Of a stretch of 64,000 nt of DNA, positions 27,041-37,500 are shown in pieces; the first letter of the stretch is position 1, and each line of letters begins with the position of its first letter. This DNA comes from Pseudomonadota bacterium (GTDB taxonomy: Bacteria; Pseudomonadota; Alphaproteobacteria; Caulobacterales; Caulobacteraceae), in assembly GCA_021808285.1 (NCBI GenBank), contig JAKBBV010000002.1:62001-126000 (forward strand), read 5' to 3'. The position numbers and the translations under genes were made by a program. Below the pieces are notes generated by a model. That model was not told where the DNA came from. It did no database searches and worked only from the letters and a program-made list of their open reading frames with translations.

Positions 27041-28951
27041 TTGGATCCTGGTGCGCCTCCCCCCACGGCGACCTTCCAGCGGGATAGGCGGCCTGGGAGC
27101 TCCTCGCGAGGTCTCGTCAGGTCGCTCGCCGTCGGTCGCCAGGCCCTTATCGATTCCTTCAACGAGCCAGTTGCCCTTTGCGATGCGTCCGGCCGCACGC
27201 TCCTGGTTAATCCGGCCTTCGCCAGTCGAATCGGTCCGGCAGGCACCGCTCTTGTCGCCGGCGAGGATGCCTATCGCGCCTTCCGCGCCGCCCTCAGCTG
27301 CGGTGTGGGCCATATTCGGGGTGACGCCGCCCTCGGTGCGCCAGCCGGACAGGTGACGCTTTTGGCCGAGGAGGCGTTTCTGGTCCGTCTCGCCAGTACG
27401 GAGCTGGATCTGGGAGCGACTTCCCCGTCAGCCACTGCGACGCCACTCGTGGCGGCAGCACCTTTCGCCATGGCGCGGATCGAGGGCGGGGACATTTTGC
27501 ATGGCCCGCTCAGAGACGCCAATCTGGCCTTGGCTCGCCTGCTCGATGGCCCGCCGGCAGATGGCGCCTGCCTGGCGGACCTGATGACCGCCGCCAGCAT
27601 CTCTGAAGTCAGCTCAGCGATCGCCAACCCTCCGGGCCGGTCACTCCTAGGGCCAATTGAGGTCTCGATGCGCGGCGAGCGTGGCGCAGTCGCCCAGCTC
27701 TATCTGTCTGTCGCGCCAGGAACCGCCCTCGCCTATCTCATCGACATCAGCGATCAAAAAGCCGTGCAGCTTCAGCTGGCCCAGCGCAACAAAATGGAAG
27801 CCGTGGGGCAGCTCGCCGGCGGCGTTGCGCATGACTTCAACAACCTGCTGACCGCCATTCGCCTCCGGACCGAGGATGTTTTGATCCGCCATCCGCTGGG
27901 CGATCCCGCCTATGAGAGTCTGAGCGAAATTCGCGAAACCGTCGGCCGGGCCGCCGAACTGGTAAAAAAGCTCCTCACCTTCTCGCGCAAGGCCACCGTG
28001 CAGCGCGACACGCTGGACCTCGTCGAAGCCCTGGGGGAACTGGAGGTTTTGCTCCGCCGTCTTTTGCGTGAGGATATGCGCTTGATCACGGACTATGGCC
28101 GTGACCTTCCGCCCGTGCGACTGGACCGCAGCCTGTTTGAAAACGCGATCATGAACCTCGTGGTCAATGCCCGGGATGCGATTCGCTCCACGGGCAAGGG
28201 CGGCCAGGTCCTTCTGGCCGCGCGGCGCGTTTCGCCTGACGAGGCCCGGAGGCTTGGGCTGACCGAACCGGCTGCGGCCGACTTGGCTCTCATCGAGGTG
28301 ATCGACGATGGCCCGGGTATGACGCCGGAAGTGTTGGCCAGCGTCTTCGATCCGTTCTTCACCACCAAGCCGGTGGGCGAGGGCACGGGTCTGGGCCTGG
28401 CCACGGTTTATGGCGCCGTCAAGCAGGCGGGCGGTGCGGTCATTGCCCAGTCGACGCTAGGCGAAGGCGCCCGCTTTCGCATCTTCCTGCCCGCTTTCAG
28501 TCCGCCGCCGCGACTGGAGGGCCCAGCCCCGGCGCCGCGCCAGCCGCCGCGTGGCCGCGATCTCTCCGGCCAGGGTCTTATCTTGCTGGTGGAAGATGAG
28601 GTCCTGGTTCGCGGCATCACCGCCAGGCTTCTGCGGGCGCGCGGTTACGAAGTCCTGGAAGCCGGCGACGGGGATGAGGCTCTCGCCCTGGTCCGGGAAC
28701 ACTCCGGCCGCATTGACCTCTTAATCTCGGATGTGGTGATGCCTGGCATGGATGGCCCGGCCCTCCTCGCCGCGTCGCGCGAATACCTGCATCAGGCTCC
28801 CGTACTGTTTATCTCCGGCTACGCTGAGGCTGAGTTCTCCGATCTCCTTGAGGGGGCGCCGGAGGTCTCGTTTTTGCCTAAGCCGTTGGATATCAAGACG
28901 CTCGCTGAGGAGGTGAAGCGGCGGCTGGAGGAGAGGCGGGGCGATGCGTGA
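27041..28951 (+). CDS. CckA-like soluble hybrid histidine kinase
   Basis: Hybrid sensor kinase of about 636 residues. Order: N-terminal PAS-like regions (about 30-230), HisKA with phospho-acceptor His264 in [10 protein letters not shown], HATPase domain with N box [10 protein letters not shown] and G boxes DDGPGM and GEGTGLGL, and a C-terminal receiver with phospho-acceptor Asp564 in [11 protein letters not shown]. The kinase core closely resembles CckA, the cell-cycle kinase upstream of CtrA, but no transmembrane segment is visible. The start is uncertain; TTG 27041 has a GGGGGCGAG upstream, and the frame is open leftward into dxs. It lies 19 bases after dxs and overlaps the Nudix gene by 8 bases, so it appears to be in the dxs operon. 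Confidence 0.83.
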   Translation: MDPGAPPPTATFQRDRRPGSSSRGLVRSLAVGRQALIDSFNEPVALCDASGRTLLVNPAFASRIGPAGTALVAGEDAYRAFRAALSCGVGHIRGDAALGAPAGQVTLLAEEAFLVRLASTELDLGATSPSATATPLVAAAPFAMARIEGGDILHGPLRDANLALARLLDGPPADGACLADLMTAASISEVSSAIANPPGRSLLGPIEVSMRGERGAVAQLYLSVAPGTALAYLIDISDQKAVQLQLAQRNKMEAVGQLAGGVAHDFNNLLTAIRLRTEDVLIRHPLGDPAYESLSEIRETVGRAAELVKKLLTFSRKATVQRDTLDLVEALGELEVLLRRLLREDMRLITDYGRDLPPVRLDRSLFENAIMNLVVNARDAIRSTGKGGQVLLAARRVSPDEARRLGLTEPAAADLALIEVIDDGPGMTPEVLASVFDPFFTTKPVGEGTGLGLATVYGAVKQAGGAVIAQSTLGEGARFRIFLPAFSPPPRLEGPAPAPRQPPRGRDLSGQGLILLVEDEVLVRGITARLLRARGYEVLEAGDGDEALALVREHSGRIDLLISDVVMPGMDGPALLAASREYLHQAPVLFISGYAEAEFSDLLEGAPEVSFLPKPLDIKTLAEEVKRRLEERRGDA

Positions 28952-29411
28952 GCGCCCGACCGCGCGGGTCATCCTTTTGGACCCTCAAGATCAAATCCTG
29001 TTGCTCAAGGGCCGGCTACCGTCCGATCCGGACGGACCGGGGGCGTGGTACACCGTGGGCGGAGGCCTAGAGCCGGGCGAGACCGTTGAGACGGCGGCCA
29101 GACGCGAAATTGCCGAGGAGACCGGCTTCACGCCTCGTTGGGTCAGCGCCCCATTATGGCGCGAGGAGCAAGTCTATTTTGATCGCAAGGGACGCCCGGT
29201 GCTGTTCCGCCAGACCTTCGTCCTGGCCCGCTGTGACGGAGGCGAACCTTCTCGCGCGGGATGGACGGACCTCGAACAGGCGCTGGTGGACGATATACGC
29301 TGGTGGACCCTGGAGGACCTCCTGGGCACGACCGAGCCGGTCTATCCCCAAGATCTCGCCCGCCGTCTTGCTGGCCTCCTCCTGGACGATCTCACCTTGG
29401 TCCGAGGTTGA
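28944..29411 (+). CDS. Nudix hydrolase
   Basis: 155-residue Nudix protein with a perfect Nudix box, G-x5-E-x7-REUxEExGU, at about residues 40-62 (ending REIAEETGF). It hydrolyses a nucleoside diphosphate derivative of unknown identity. The start overlaps the end of the kinase gene by eight bases, indicating coupled translation. Confidence 0.9.
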   Translation: MRERPTARVILLDPQDQILLLKGRLPSDPDGPGAWYTVGGGLEPGETVETAARREIAEETGFTPRWVSAPLWREEQVYFDRKGRPVLFRQTFVLARCDGGEPSRAGWTDLEQALVDDIRWWTLEDLLGTTEPVYPQDLARRLAGLLLDDLTLVRG

Positions 29412-29416
29412 ATCCG

Positions 29417-30139
29417 ATGCGCCCGTTCCAGTCATTTTGGCTCCCGGTTCGGGTCTTCGTTCTGGTCTTCCTCACGGCGAGCCTGGCGCCCGGGGGCGCC
29501 CGGGCGATGGACTGCCTGCAGAAGCAACAGCGCTATGATATCGCTGGCGGTCTGATCGGCGGCCTGCTTGGCGGGTTCCTGGGACATGCGCTCAGCCCCC
29601 ACGCCGCGGCGACCGCGCTGGGTGCGGCAGGGGGGGCGGCCGCCGGCGCTGTGGTGGTCAGCCAAGCGGCCCACTGCGGCCAGGATCAGTATGGATATTA
29701 TGAGGAGGGCGGGCGTTGGGTGTCCTACCGCGAGACCTCAAAGAGCTATCAGGGTCCGGACGGCCATTGGATCGTCAAACCCCGGGAGGGAGCTGGTCCC
29801 GAGGCGACCGAGCCGGGTGAGGCCCCCGGGGGGATGCCCTTCGCCGCAGACGGGGGGCAATCGCCGGCCGCCATGTTTGCGGTAGACGCTAAGGACGTCC
29901 GCAGCGAGGAGATGACGATATCGTCCCGCATTGAGAACGCAATGGCCGATGCCTCCCTCGACCAGAGGATTGGGGCCAAGGACCTCCGCCGCCTGGACGA
30001 CATCCGGCGCCTGGATGACGCCTATCGTGACGAGAATGATCATCTGAGCCAATCCCAGAAGGCCGACATTCTTGAGCGGCTCAACGCGCTCTCCCGGACA
30101 TTGGCGGCTCAACTCAGGGCGGCCCGCGACGGCGCATAG
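29417..30139 (+). CDS. Secreted glycine-zipper protein, unknown function
   Basis: About 240 residues with an N-terminal signal peptide (cleavage near ARA|MDC). A glycine-zipper segment GGLIGGLLGGFLGHAL follows, then a small helix-turn region with the GYYEEGGRWVSY motif seen in alphaproteobacterial outer-membrane-associated proteins. The C-terminal third has charged, repeated sequence (RRLDDIRRLDDAYRDE) likely to form a helix. Periplasmic or outer-membrane location is inferred. It begins five bases after the Nudix gene, with GAGG upstream. Confidence 0.75.
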   Translation: MRPFQSFWLPVRVFVLVFLTASLAPGGARAMDCLQKQQRYDIAGGLIGGLLGGFLGHALSPHAAATALGAAGGAAAGAVVVSQAAHCGQDQYGYYEEGGRWVSYRETSKSYQGPDGHWIVKPREGAGPEATEPGEAPGGMPFAADGGQSPAAMFAVDAKDVRSEEMTISSRIENAMADASLDQRIGAKDLRRLDDIRRLDDAYRDENDHLSQSQKADILERLNALSRTLAAQLRAARDGA

Positions 30140-30532
30140 CCTATTAGGCGAACCAGCATGACGCTGCGAGGAGGGGCGCCGGGCGCTTCGAAACAACCCG
30201 GTCCCGCTGGAGCGCCGTCCGAACAGATGGGCGCTATCTGGGCGGATAGACGGTGCGTAAGCGATGGAATCTAGAACGAATAGCGACGTCAGTAGCGATT
30301 CCCTCAGTTCGAAATTCGCTTTGGGTGCGGGTCCCTGCTCTTGCATTGATCGTCGGAAGCCCCCTGACGGAGGCGCTGACGCCGTTGAACACCGATGCGC
30401 TCTACGACGCCTCGGATCCCGCCCCGAATATGGCCATTTATGTGGCCTCTGCGCACCGTTTGGTGCGCGATGCCTGACGGCGCTCTGGGCTCTTTACCAA
30501 GGTGGTGGGGTCGCCCTGTCCGATTAAGGGGA
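30140..30532. other. 393-base stretch with no firm gene
   Basis: Between the glycine-zipper gene and the convergent APH-like gene. The base composition is lower in GC around 30260-30330 than in the flanks. The most protein-like frame runs 30253-30477 (+), GTG start, 74 residues, with a basic N terminus and a hydrophobic segment (VPALALIVGSPL), resembling a small exported protein. No strong ribosome site precedes it, and a second frame starting at 30264 overlaps it. I see no hairpin or tRNA. Confidence 0.35.
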
Positions 30533-31609
30533 TCAGGCGCCAGCCAGCATGGCGAACTTCCAGGCGGCGTCGCCTAGAGCCGGAACCCGGTCAGCCATGG
30601 CCGCAGCCTCCGGACTATTTGCCGTGCCGTCACGCACACGTCCGACGATTCCCTGAATGATCCCGGCAAGGCGGAAAATGTTGTAGGCGAAATACCAGTT
30701 GAGGTCTGGAAGGCTGTCGCGCCCTGTCAGGCGGCAATACTCGGCCACATATTCCTCCATAGTTGGAATGCCGTGAGCCTTGAGATCAGGCAAGGTGGAG
30801 ATCGAGCCGTTGACCCACTGCATGAGCAGGTTCGTGAAATCCGCTAGGGGGTTGCCTAGCGTGCACAACTCCCAGTCGAGGACGGCGATCACCCGGGGTT
30901 CGGACGGATGCATGATCATGTTGTCCAATCGATAGTCGGCGTGGACGATGGAGGTCTGATCATCCTCGGGTACGGTCGTGGGGAGCCAGGTGATCAGTCG
31001 CTCGATGGTCTCGATGTGTTGAGTTTCGGAGGCCTTGTACTGCTTCGTCCAGCGGTCGATCTGGCGCGCCATATAGTTGCCTGGGCGCCCGAAATCCTCG
31101 AGCCCCACGGCGCGGTAATCAACATTGTGGAGATCCGTCAGGGTGCGCAGCGCCGCCATGTGCAGAGCGTGACGCTCGGCCGGGGCGTATGCGGGCAGCG
31201 TCTGGTCCCAGAGGATGCGACCCTCAACATAGTCCATGATGTAGAACATGGTGCCAATGATCGTCTCGTCGGTGCATAGCCCAAAGGGCCGGGCCACCGG
31301 AAAGCCAGTGGGGTACAGAGCGGAGATGACACGGAACTCTCGATCAACGGCGTGAGCGGATGGAAGCAGCTTTCCGGGCGGCTTGCGGCGCATGACATAG
31401 GTCTTATTCGGCGTCGTCAGTCGATAAGTGGGGTTCGACTGACCGCCCTTGAACTGGCGTACCTCGAGCGGCCCGGAGAACCCTGCAATATTGCCCTCCA
31501 TCCAGGATGCGAGGGCGCCCTCGTTGAAACGATGGCTCTCAGCCACCGGCTTGACGCCTGTATTGAGCTGTTCGCGGGCCTGCTCTTCTGAAGACGTGCG
31601 GTCGGCCAT
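30533..31609 (-). CDS. Aminoglycoside-phosphotransferase-fold kinase (ACAD10-like)
   Basis: Protein-kinase-like fold of 358 residues. ATP-binding and catalytic residues are in VHADYRLDNMI (catalytic Asp) and IAVLDWELCTLGNP (metal-binding Asp). Such proteins near fatty-acid genes are annotated as ACAD10/11-type kinases that phosphorylate hydroxyacyl-CoA; resistance to antibiotics is unlikely. GGAGGGAG precedes the ATG. It is the last gene of the leftward phoR-purD group, starting 41 bases after purD ends. Confidence 0.86.
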   Translation of the reverse strand: MADRTSSEEQAREQLNTGVKPVAESHRFNEGALASWMEGNIAGFSGPLEVRQFKGGQSNPTYRLTTPNKTYVMRRKPPGKLLPSAHAVDREFRVISALYPTGFPVARPFGLCTDETIIGTMFYIMDYVEGRILWDQTLPAYAPAERHALHMAALRTLTDLHNVDYRAVGLEDFGRPGNYMARQIDRWTKQYKASETQHIETIERLITWLPTTVPEDDQTSIVHADYRLDNMIMHPSEPRVIAVLDWELCTLGNPLADFTNLLMQWVNGSISTLPDLKAHGIPTMEEYVAEYCRLTGRDSLPDLNWYFAYNIFRLAGIIQGIVGRVRDGTANSPEAAAMADRVPALGDAAWKFAMLAGA

Positions 31610-31650
31610 GGCCGTCTCCCTCCAGTCTGCCGTTCTGATCTGCCTCCTTC

Positions 31651-32931
31651 CTAACGAGGGGTCGCCACGGACGCTAGGGCGCGCCAGCCGATATCCCGAC
31701 GATGGACGCCGTCGACGAAATCGATCTGATCGATGGCGCGATGGGCCTTGTCTCGCGCTTCGATCAAGCTGTCGCCCAAGGCGCAGACATTTAGGACTCG
31801 GCCCCCTGAAGCGATGAGACGCCCATCGTCTAATGCTGTTCCGGCCTGAAATACGGTGACCCCGGGTTCGAACGCGGCGGGTAGAGTGATCGATCCGCCC
31901 GTCCGGGGCTCCTCGGGATACCCTCTTGCGGCGAGAACCACGCAGATCACTAACTGGGGACGCCAGCGCGGCGGGGGTAGCTCGGCAAGCCCACCACAGG
32001 CGCAGGCCAGAAGATAGGGAACGATGTCGCTTTCGAGCCTCATCATCAGGACTTGTGTCTCGGGGTCGCCGAAGCGGGCGTTGAACTCTACGAGTTGGGG
32101 CCCCGACCGAGTCAGCATCAGACCAGCGTAGAGAACACCGCGATACGGCGTCGCTTCTTCGGCAAGACCTTCGATGGCCGGGCGGACGATCCGGTTCATC
32201 GCCTCCGCCTCCAGGTCAGAGCTGAAGCTTGGAGCAGGTGCGTAGGACCCCATTCCTCCGGTGTTGGGGCCCCGGTCGCCTTCGTAGGCGCGCTTATGAT
32301 CTTGGGCCGAGCCGAAGGCCATGACGCTGTCGCCATCGGAAAGCGCAAAAAGGCTGACCTCTTCTCCCTCCAAAAAGCCCTCGACCACGACCCGCGCGCC
32401 TGCGGCGCCGAACCGGCCGCCAAACATCTCGCCTAAGGCCATCTCGGCTTCGGCCCGCTCCGTAGCGATGACAACGCCCTTACCTGCCGCCAAGCCATCC
32501 GCCTTGATCACATAAGGCGGGGTGAAGGCATTGAGACCCGCGTGGGCGGAGGCCTCGTCGGTGAAGACCTCAAAGGGCGCCGTGGGAATGCCCTGACGGG
32601 CCGCCAAGGCTTTGGTGAATGACTTGGAGCTCTCCACCCGCCCGGCGGCTGCGGTGGGAGCGAAGACGGGAATGCCGGCGTCGATGAGCGCGTCCGCGAG
32701 GCCCAAGGCTACCGCCGCATCGGGACCTACAACCACAAGTCCGGCTTTCAGGCGCCGAGCGAGTGCGACCTGACCTGCGACATCTGTCGGGCTCACCGCG
32801 AACACAGGGCCGAGTGAGGCCATGCCGGGATTTCCCGGAGCGCTGGCGACCTCGGAGACGAGAGGCGACTGAGCGATCTTCCAGGCCAGGGCGTGCTCAC
32901 GCCCTCCCGAGCCGACGACGAGAACTTTCAT
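31651..32931 (-). CDS. purD: Phosphoribosylamine-glycine ligase
   Basis: GAR synthetase of 426 residues, second step of purine synthesis, joining phosphoribosylamine to glycine with ATP. The N domain begins MKVLVVGSGGREHALAW; the ATP-grasp region has ADGLAAGKGV and the QDHKRA..GDRGPNTGGMG signature. Length is typical. ATG 32931 is fixed by this N terminus, although the frame is open further up. It follows phoR by 31 bases and precedes the APH-like kinase. Confidence 0.95.
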   Translation of the reverse strand: MKVLVVGSGGREHALAWKIAQSPLVSEVASAPGNPGMASLGPVFAVSPTDVAGQVALARRLKAGLVVVGPDAAVALGLADALIDAGIPVFAPTAAAGRVESSKSFTKALAARQGIPTAPFEVFTDEASAHAGLNAFTPPYVIKADGLAAGKGVVIATERAEAEMALGEMFGGRFGAAGARVVVEGFLEGEEVSLFALSDGDSVMAFGSAQDHKRAYEGDRGPNTGGMGSYAPAPSFSSDLEAEAMNRIVRPAIEGLAEEATPYRGVLYAGLMLTRSGPQLVEFNARFGDPETQVLMMRLESDIVPYLLACACGGLAELPPPRWRPQLVICVVLAARGYPEEPRTGGSITLPAAFEPGVTVFQAGTALDDGRLIASGGRVLNVCALGDSLIEARDKAHRAIDQIDFVDGVHRRDIGWRALASVATPR

Positions 32932-32962
32932 GGCTGTTGGCTGACGAAGCCGGCCCGCCTCG

Positions 32963-34372
32963 TCAAGCCTCCTCAGATGTAACGGCTTCCGCCGGGGCGA
33001 ACGCAGGGGCGATGTGCGTCGTCGGAAAATAGGCGGTAAAGCGTGCGCCCTCACCGGGTGTGCTCTCGACCATCAGTCCGCCCCTATGACGATTGACGAT
33101 ATGCTTGACGATCGCCAGCCCCAGTCCCGTGCCAGGCTTGGTGGTTTTCTGTCCCTCCACCCGATAGAACCGCTCGGTCAGTCGGGGCAGGTGACTGCGC
33201 GCCAGGCCCGGACCGTGATCTCGTACACTGATCGCCGCATAGACCCGCCCAGGCGTCGCATCTGGCAGGACCAGGCTGAAGGCCGCCTCCATATCGCCTC
33301 TCGGCGCGCAAGCCTGACCGAGGCTGAGTCCGGCTCTCACCACGATCTCGACCTCACCACCCTGAGGTGCGAATTTGACGGCGTTTTCGGCCAGATTCTG
33401 GATCACCTGGAGAATCTGGTCGCGATCGGCCACCGCCACGGCTGCACCGGGCTTGCCCAGGGCGGTGTTGAAACGCAGGCCCTTTTCGCCCGCCAGGGGC
33501 GAGAGGCCGTCGAGGACGTCCGCGGTCAAAGTGGCCAGGTCCGCCTCGCCGGAGGGTGGGATATGCTCTCCAAGTTCGATGCGCGACAGGCTTAGAAGGT
33601 CGTCGATCAAACGGCGCATGCGATCCGCTTGGCCGTGCATAATGGCGAGAAATCGGTCCCTCGCCTCTATGTCGTCGCGGGCATGACCGCGCAGAGTCTC
33701 GATGAAGCCCGCCAGGGAGGCCAGCGGTGTGCGCAGCTCATGACTAGCGTTGGCTAGGAAGTCGGCCCGCGTCCTCTCGACCCGACGGATCTCGGTCTCA
33801 TCGCGCAACCAAAGGACAGCCACTCGGACGTCTGGGTCCTTGCCCTCACGCGCCATCGGTGTGGCGCGCGCGCGCCAGAGGCGCTCGGGCGGGCCGCGCA
33901 GCTCCCAAAGCGTTTCATCCGCGACTGAGGCGTACAGCGCGGTATCGACCGCGTCGAGAACGCCCGGCGCCCGTATCACTGTAGAAAGCAATCCCTCAGC
34001 GCGCTGGATTCGAAAGGCTTCGCGGGCGGCGGCATTGGCGAACACGACGCGACGACTGGTCTGTTCGTCCTGGGAATGGCCTTCGATAATGAGAACCGGG
34101 TCCGATAGGGCCTCCACCACAGCCAGATCCCAGCCTACGTCACTCGGCTCCGCCGCGCTCGGGGGAGCTGCCGCGCGCGGCGATGCGCCGGACCAAAAGA
34201 CGAAGCCCAGCGCCGCCGCCGAAGCTGCCGCAAGCGTCATTGCCGCTAACGGCGCAGCCAGCCCTAGAACCGCGAGCAGAGTCGGCCCCCCGACGGCGAG
34301 CCCGGCTAGCAATGCAAGGCCCCGTGGACGGGAACGGCGATCGGCGGAAAGGCTTTCTTCAGTCGGGCTCAT
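32963..34372 (-). CDS. phoR: PhoR-type sensor histidine kinase
   Basis: Membrane sensor kinase of 469 residues. Two hydrophobic segments occupy residues 20-65, followed by a PAS-like region and a HisKA with ANASHELRTPL, then HATPase boxes NLAENAVKFAP, DHGPGL and GTGLGLAIVKH. This is the arrangement of PhoR, the phosphate-starvation kinase. The gene name is inferred from architecture; neither phoB, pst nor phoU is adjacent. It heads the leftward purD group and diverges from the autotransporter across 190 bases. Confidence 0.78.
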   Translation of the reverse strand: MSPTEESLSADRRSRPRGLALLAGLAVGGPTLLAVLGLAAPLAAMTLAAASAAALGFVFWSGASPRAAAPPSAAEPSDVGWDLAVVEALSDPVLIIEGHSQDEQTSRRVVFANAAAREAFRIQRAEGLLSTVIRAPGVLDAVDTALYASVADETLWELRGPPERLWRARATPMAREGKDPDVRVAVLWLRDETEIRRVERTRADFLANASHELRTPLASLAGFIETLRGHARDDIEARDRFLAIMHGQADRMRRLIDDLLSLSRIELGEHIPPSGEADLATLTADVLDGLSPLAGEKGLRFNTALGKPGAAVAVADRDQILQVIQNLAENAVKFAPQGGEVEIVVRAGLSLGQACAPRGDMEAAFSLVLPDATPGRVYAAISVRDHGPGLARSHLPRLTERFYRVEGQKTTKPGTGLGLAIVKHIVNRHRGGLMVESTPGEGARFTAYFPTTHIAPAFAPAEAVTSEEA

Positions 34373-34562
34373 GGGTCGAACAAAAAAGGGGCGCGCAGGG
34401 CCTTGCCTTGGCGCGGGGCTACATGGGAACAGTCTTCTCGTGTCGAAGGCGTGACAACCCTGCGATTTAAACCAACTTGGCTTGCCGACCGCCTCAAAGC
34501 CGTCCTATTCGCAGGGTCCATCACGTGCCGCAGAGTCATCCCTTGCGAGACCCATACCGATC

Positions 34563-37500
34563 ATGACGCGACTTGAGCTTGCCGCCGCGGTAGCCCTCGC
34601 GCCCTTGATTCTGGCCGTGACCGCCCACGGACAGACGGTGACGGTGTCGTCGGGCACGAATACCCCGGTGGAGACCGCGACCGCCAGCAATGGCTCGCCG
34701 GCCAACGTTGACATCTCGTCTGGCGGGTCGATCAACCTTCAACAGACAGGTCAGACAGCCGCCACGCTTAACAGCAGCAATAATCTTTCATTGGAAGGCC
34801 AGATTGGCTCGACAAACCTGAATAATACTGTCGGAGTTAATCTGGTCGGCGGAAATACCGGTTCGTTCAACGACATCGGCACAATCCTGCTGACAGAGAC
34901 CTATCAGGCAAATACCGACCTCAATACCGGAGTGCTCTACGGTCCGTTCGCCCAGGGATCAGCGCGAACCGGAATACTGGTTAACGGCGCCGGCGCCCTG
35001 AACGGGGGCGTCATCATGACGGGTGGCCTCACCGTGCTTGGCAATAATAGTTATGGGGTCCAGATCCTTTCACCGATCACTGGCGGGTTCACAACCGTCA
35101 CCGTCTCGCCGACCACGTTCACCAGCTCCACCTCCGTCACGGTGGGCGCCGGCTCGATCAGCATGACGGGCTCCAACAGCGTAGGTTTCTATTCGGCCCC
35201 CGGGGCGTCAATCGGCGGCAATGTCAACCTTTCGTCAATTACGGTCACCGGGACCGGTTCCCAGGGCGTGAACATCATTGGCAACATAGGGGGCGCCCTC
35301 AATCTCTCGGGCGCGGTGACGATCACCGGCTACCGCACCACGTCCCGCAGCACTGTCTCCTACATTCAAGGCGCCTATACTGCGGGCGAGCTGACTCAGA
35401 GTGGCGCCGCCGTGACCATTGGCGGTCAGGTCGGAGGCGGCATGATTATCAGCGCGCCGCCCGTGGTGCTGTCCGCGACCAATCCCGATCTCGACAATAA
35501 CGGCGTTCCAGATGCACAGCAGGGCACCGGTTCGATCACGTCCTACGCCTCAGCCCCCGCCCTGTCCCTGGGCGTGTCGGGCCAGAGCGGCGGGCTCGGC
35601 GTGTTGCAGGCAGGGACGGGAGTCACAGGCTCACAGGTCAACGCCTACGGCTTCGTCAATCAGGGCTCGATCACCGGGGACGCCCTGTTCGATCCCGTGA
35701 CGACGCCAAGCCTGACGGGCGTCCTTCCTTCTGTGGCGGTGACCGTAGGCACTGGCAGCACTTCAAATGCCTTCCTGATCCAAGGCGGACTGGACAATGA
35801 AGGCACCATAGGCGCTCAGGCGTATCAGGCGAGCGCCACAGCGGTGCATTTCCTTGCCGGAGGCCAGACGCCGCTCATCCTCAATAACGGGCAGATTTCG
35901 GCCATTTCCACCCAACAGACCAGTGAGGCTGCCGGATATGCCCCGGTCTCGGTCTATGGCGTTGTGATCGACTCCGGTGCGGTGGTGAACACGATCATTA
36001 ACAATGGCGGCATCACCGCCTCGGTCAACGGCTATGGCGGCGCCGGGGCGCTGGAGTCAGGGGCCATCGTCGATCGTTCGGGAACTCTGGCCAAGGTCGT
36101 CAATACGGGTTCGATCAGCGCCGCCCCGGTCCAAACCGTGATCACCAACCCCATGCCGATTGGAGCCGAGGTTGCGATCGACATGTCGCAAGGGACCGCC
36201 CCGGAGAGCATCACTCAATCGGTTAACGCCAGCCTGCCGACATCCGCGGCCTACAGTCAGGCCAATACCTATGTCACAGGCGCTTATGTGAGCTATCAGG
36301 GCAATATCTACGAAGCCATCACGACGGTGACGACGGGCGAGGATCCCATCGACTACCCCACAGCCTGGCGCACAGTCGGCGCTGTTTCTCCAAGCATCTC
36401 CGGGGACATCTACTTCGGCAACGGCGGCTCGACCCTCTCGGTGAATGCCGGGACAGTCACCTCGACGACAATCAATCTTGGCATGGGGATCAACGCCGTC
36501 GCCATCAACGGTCCGGCGGGGTCAGGTCCCAGCGGTGCGACGGTGACGGGCTCCATCCAGGAGGGGTCGGCCGCGAGCGGCGGCGTGGGCGGGCTGACCA
36601 TTTCCGTCAACAACGGCACGCTCGACGATCTCAACCCCAATACGATCGCCGCCAAGAGTGTGAATGTGGGCAGCGGGGGCCTGCTGAGGGTGGCGGCGGA
36701 CCCGGCGAACAACATCAATACGAAGTTTCTGACCAGCGGCGCCTCGACGTTCGCCAATGGCGCCCAGGTGGGTCTGACCCTGGTGAGTTTGCCGTCTCAG
36801 CTTCAGCAGACTTTCGTCGTCCTTGAGACCACGGGAGCCGGCACACTCAGCGTGGGAAACTTCGGAAACTCCTCGATCTCGAATGCCCCTTATCTGTTCT
36901 CCGCCGTCCCAGGCTATACCCCTATCGGAAATCAAGGCGGCGGTGAAATCACCCTGACCGTCACCGAGAAGAATGCCCAACAACTGGGTCTCAACACCTC
37001 CGAGGGCAGGGCTCTGAGCGCGGTGATTGCCGCCTCCGCAGCCAACCCCGCGATCGTCTCGGGCCTGGTTGGGCCGACCACCCAGAGCGGCTTCCGCGCC
37101 GTCTATGACCAGCTTCTGCCCAATCAGGGTCAGGGCCTTTTCGATGCGCTCGACGCTGCGGCCCAATCCATCGCGGACATGACCGCGACCAACCCCGACA
37201 ACGGCAAACAATCGCCAGGGTCAAGCCTTTGGGTGCAAGAGGTCAACGAGAATATCAGCCGCACCAGCGTCAACAGTCCGGCCACCTATACCAAACTCGC
37301 GGGTCTCGTGGCCGGGCTCGAGCATATGGGTGAGGGCGGTGGGGCCATCGGCCTCACTCTGAGCTTCATGAACGGCAATGAATTGCCCCAGGCTCAGCAG
37401 CAGGGGTCCGGCGTGACCTCTCAGTTCCTGATGTCCAGCCTCTACTATAGACGCGCAATCGGCGGCCTAACGCTGGATATGCAGGCGGGGGCAGGCGGAG

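Noticed and set aside
36522-37211. 229-codon minus-strand frame within the autotransporter
   Set aside because: Antisense to passenger and barrel coding; low complexity.
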